From the NCBI RefSeq assembly GCF_050586465.1, contig NZ_JBOCEG010000003.1, positions 310,001 through 374,000 of the forward strand: DNA of 64,000 bases. Reading direction: 5' to 3'. Position 1 is the stretch's first letter; each line of letters opens with the position of its first letter. The DNA comes from CAJXYS01 sp913063035 (GTDB lineage: Bacteria; Pseudomonadota; Alphaproteobacteria; Rhodobacterales; Rhodobacteraceae). Shown one piece after another: positions 62,570 through 64,000 of this stretch. The notes beneath the pieces are model-generated. The model did not search any database. It was not told where the DNA came from and worked only from the letters and a program-made list of their open reading frames with translations. A program made the translations under genes and the position numbers.

Positions 62570-63620
62570 GGCGCTCCTGGCAACCACGCTGCTGGCCGGT
62601 CCGGTCGCGGCAGAGGAATTCGGGCTCGGCCGCGAGGCCCTGCCCGAGGAAATCGCGGCCTGGGACATCGATGTGCGTCCCGACGGTCAGGGCCTGCCCG
62701 AGGGCAGCGGCACCGCCGAGGAAGGCGAGGTCATCTACGTGGAACGCTGCGCCGTGTGTCACGGCGATTTCGGCGAGGCGCGCGGCCGCTGGCCGGTGCT
62801 GGCCGGCGGCGAGGACTCGCTCGACAGCGAGGATCCGGTCAAGACGGTGGGCTCCTACTGGCCGTACCTCTCGACGGTCTACGACTACGTGCACCGCGCC
62901 ATGCCCTTCGGCGAGGCGCAGTCGCTGACCGCCGACGAGACCTACGCGCTGACGGCCTATATCCTCTATCTCAATTTCCTCGAGGATCTCGACTTCGAGC
63001 TGTCCCGGGACAACTTCGCAGAGGTCTCGCTGCCGAACGAGGACGGCTTCTTCATGGATGACCGTGAAGAGACCGAGTTCGCGGCCTTCGTCCGCGAACC
63101 CTGCATGGAGGACTGCAAGGACACGGTCGAGATCACCAAGCGGGCCGCCGTCATCGACGTGACCCCCGAGGACGCCGCCGCGCGTGAACGCGTCGAGTCG
63201 GCCGCCGAGGAACTGGCCGAGGCCGAGACGACGGAGGCCGCGACCACCGAGACGGCCGAAGCCGAGGCTCCCGCCGCAGAAGAGACGGCTGCGCCGGATC
63301 CCGAGCTGGTCGCCGCCGGCGAGAAGGTCTTCCGCAAGTGCCAGGCCTGCCACATGATCGGCGAGGGCGCGAAGAACCGCGTCGGGCCGCATCTGAACGG
63401 CATCATGGGCCGCACCGCGGGCACGCTCGATGGCTTCCGCTACTCCCCTGCGATGGTGGAGGCCGGCGAGGGCGGGCTGGTCTGGAACGACGAGACCGTC
63501 CAAGCCTATCTCGAGGATCCGCGCGGCTACATCAAGGGCAACCGCATGTCGTTTGCCGGCCTGCGCAAGGACGAGGAACTCGCGGCGATCACCGCCTACC
63601 TGCAGGCCGCGTCCGAGTAA
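62553..63620 (+). CDS. soxD: Diheme cytochrome c subunit SoxD
   Basis: The electron-accepting subunit of SoxCD, 355 residues with a signal peptide (residues 1-20). The two heme sites are in ERCAVCHGDFGEARGRW (N-terminal domain) and RKCQACHMIGEGAKNRVGPHLNG (C-terminal domain). An acidic Ala/Glu/Thr-rich linker (about residues 215-250) joins them. The start MSKFLKALLATT lies inside soxC, so translation is coupled. A hairpin follows at 63646-63673. Confidence 0.95.
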   Translation: MSKFLKALLATTLLAGPVAAEEFGLGREALPEEIAAWDIDVRPDGQGLPEGSGTAEEGEVIYVERCAVCHGDFGEARGRWPVLAGGEDSLDSEDPVKTVGSYWPYLSTVYDYVHRAMPFGEAQSLTADETYALTAYILYLNFLEDLDFELSRDNFAEVSLPNEDGFFMDDREETEFAAFVREPCMEDCKDTVEITKRAAVIDVTPEDAAARERVESAAEELAEAETTEAATTETAEAEAPAAEETAAPDPELVAAGEKVFRKCQACHMIGEGAKNRVGPHLNGIMGRTAGTLDGFRYSPAMVEAGEGGLVWNDETVQAYLEDPRGYIKGNRMSFAGLRKDEELAAITAYLQAASE

Positions 63621-63645
63621 GGCTATCGCCTTGAAAGCATTTGGA

Positions 63646-63673
63646 AACGGGCGGTCCCTCGGGGCCGCCCGTT
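63646..63673 (+). terminator. Hairpin after soxD
   Basis: AACGGGCGG (63646-63654) and CCGCCCGTT (63665-63673) form a perfect 9-bp stem with a 10-base loop, 26 bases after the soxD stop. Its T-run is weak (GTTCTGCTGT), so termination may be partial. Confidence 0.6.
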
Positions 63674-63744
63674 CTGCTGTCGGGGACCGCGATGCCGCCT
63701 GCGCCGGCGGGTGTGCCGGGCTGCACGATACATCCGCAAGAACG

Positions 63745-63754
63745 TATTCGAATA
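63745..63754. promoter_or_regulatory. TATTCGAATA palindrome upstream of last cytochrome
   Basis: A perfect 10-bp palindrome in the 172-base gap after soxD. It is the most symmetric copy of the TCGA element seen before soxV, soxX and soxC, and is followed by ATTGTTGATG, similar to ATTGTTGCATG after the soxX copy. Confidence 0.5.
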
Positions 63755-63792
63755 TTGTTGATGAGCTCCGGATTTTGATGCAATGTTTCGTC

Positions 63793-64000
63793 ATGCGTAT
63801 CCGGTCGCTCCTTGCCTGTTTCTGCCTTTTCAGCCTGCCGCCGGCCGTCTTGGCGCAGGATCTCGGCGACCCGGAGCGGGGTGCGGACCTCTGGGGACAG
63901 TGCAGTGGCTGCCACGAGATCGGAGAGGGCGCCGAGAACGGGATCGGCCCGCATCTGAACGGGATTTTCGGACGCCGCGCCGGCGCATTGGACGACTTCC
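63793..64000 (+). CDS. Mono-heme c-type cytochrome, soxE position (3' end outside window)
   Basis: The frame from ATG at 63793 is open to the window end. It encodes a signal peptide (residues 1-22, ending AVLAQ) and a class I cytochrome c with the heme site CSGCH. The visible 69 residues closely resemble the C-terminal domain of SoxD: both carry IGEGA.N..GPHLNGI.GR.AG.LD. It occupies the place of soxE in other clusters, but the rest of the gene is needed to say whether it has one heme or two, so no symbol is given. Confidence 0.8.
   Translation, partial: MRIRSLLACFCLFSLPPAVLAQDLGDPERGADLWGQCSGCHEIGEGAENGIGPHLNGIFGRRAGALDDF

Overview
The window is high-GC DNA (roughly two thirds or more G+C by eye) from the chromosome of an alphaproteobacterium, most likely a Rhodobacteraceae/Roseobacter-type marine or soil sulfur oxidizer. 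The evidence is the Usg protein, LpxI in the lipid A block, TrmFO, GTTC-N7-GTTC LexA boxes, the block ppiD-like / trpE / trpGDC-moaC-moeA-lexA / comEC / gltX / gltA, and a complete periplasmic sox cluster. I see no rRNA, tRNA, CRISPR array, insertion sequence or prophage gene. No gene-free stretch exceeds 300 bases; the longest are 9597-9811 (between gyrA and usg), 10634-10841 (between ssb and a lytic transglycosylase) and 17810-18035 (upstream of a peptide ABC operon).

Layout. 1-11.4 kb is housekeeping: recG (5' end outside the window), a 40-residue membrane peptide behind a LexA box, an IscU-like protein, hisI, gluQ, a methyltransferase, trmFO, a DoxX-like membrane protein, gyrA, usg, ssb and a lytic transglycosylase. 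11.4-18.9 kb is a peptide-type ABC importer (binding protein, two permeases, fused double ATPase) with an AraC regulator. 19-25.6 kb holds miaA, then the plus-strand run pyrH-frr-uppS-cdsA-dxr-rseP, which ends in a second tiny membrane protein and a clear terminator. A promoter then starts bamA-skp-fabZ-lpxA-lpxI-lpxB (25.8-32.1 kb). Together these two operons make translation recycling factor, isoprenoid carrier, phospholipid precursor, outer-membrane assembly machinery and lipid A. 32-41.4 kb carries a YbaK-type deacylase, glnE, gltA, gltX, comEC and lexA. 41.5-49.4 kb holds molybdenum cofactor genes and a split tryptophan operon, with a divergent polysaccharide deacetylase and a methyltransferase between trpG and trpE. 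49.4-53.3 kb has a PpiD-like chaperone, an aminotransferase and an FNR-box-preceded phosphoribosyltransferase.

53.3-64.0 kb is the sox system for thiosulfate and sulfide oxidation. A minus-strand regulatory and uptake operon (soxS, a GlcG/HbpS-type heme-binding protein, soxR, soxT) diverges from plus-strand soxVWXYZABCD. The window ends inside a further cytochrome c gene. SoxYZ carries the sulfur on a C-terminal GGCGG arm, SoxXA attaches substrate, SoxB hydrolyses the sulfone, SoxCD removes electrons, and SoxV/W/S supply periplasmic reductant. SoxR, an ArsR-family thiol sensor, probably controls the cluster.

The observations I rate highest are: (i) a LexA box in front of the 40-residue membrane peptide at 1966-2088, by analogy with SOS-induced division inhibitors; (ii) a TCGA-centred near-palindrome repeated at four sox gene junctions (before soxV, soxX, soxC and the last cytochrome); (iii) a strong hairpin terminator inside the sox operon between soxA and soxB; (iv) the heme-binding-protein gene embedded between soxS and soxR.
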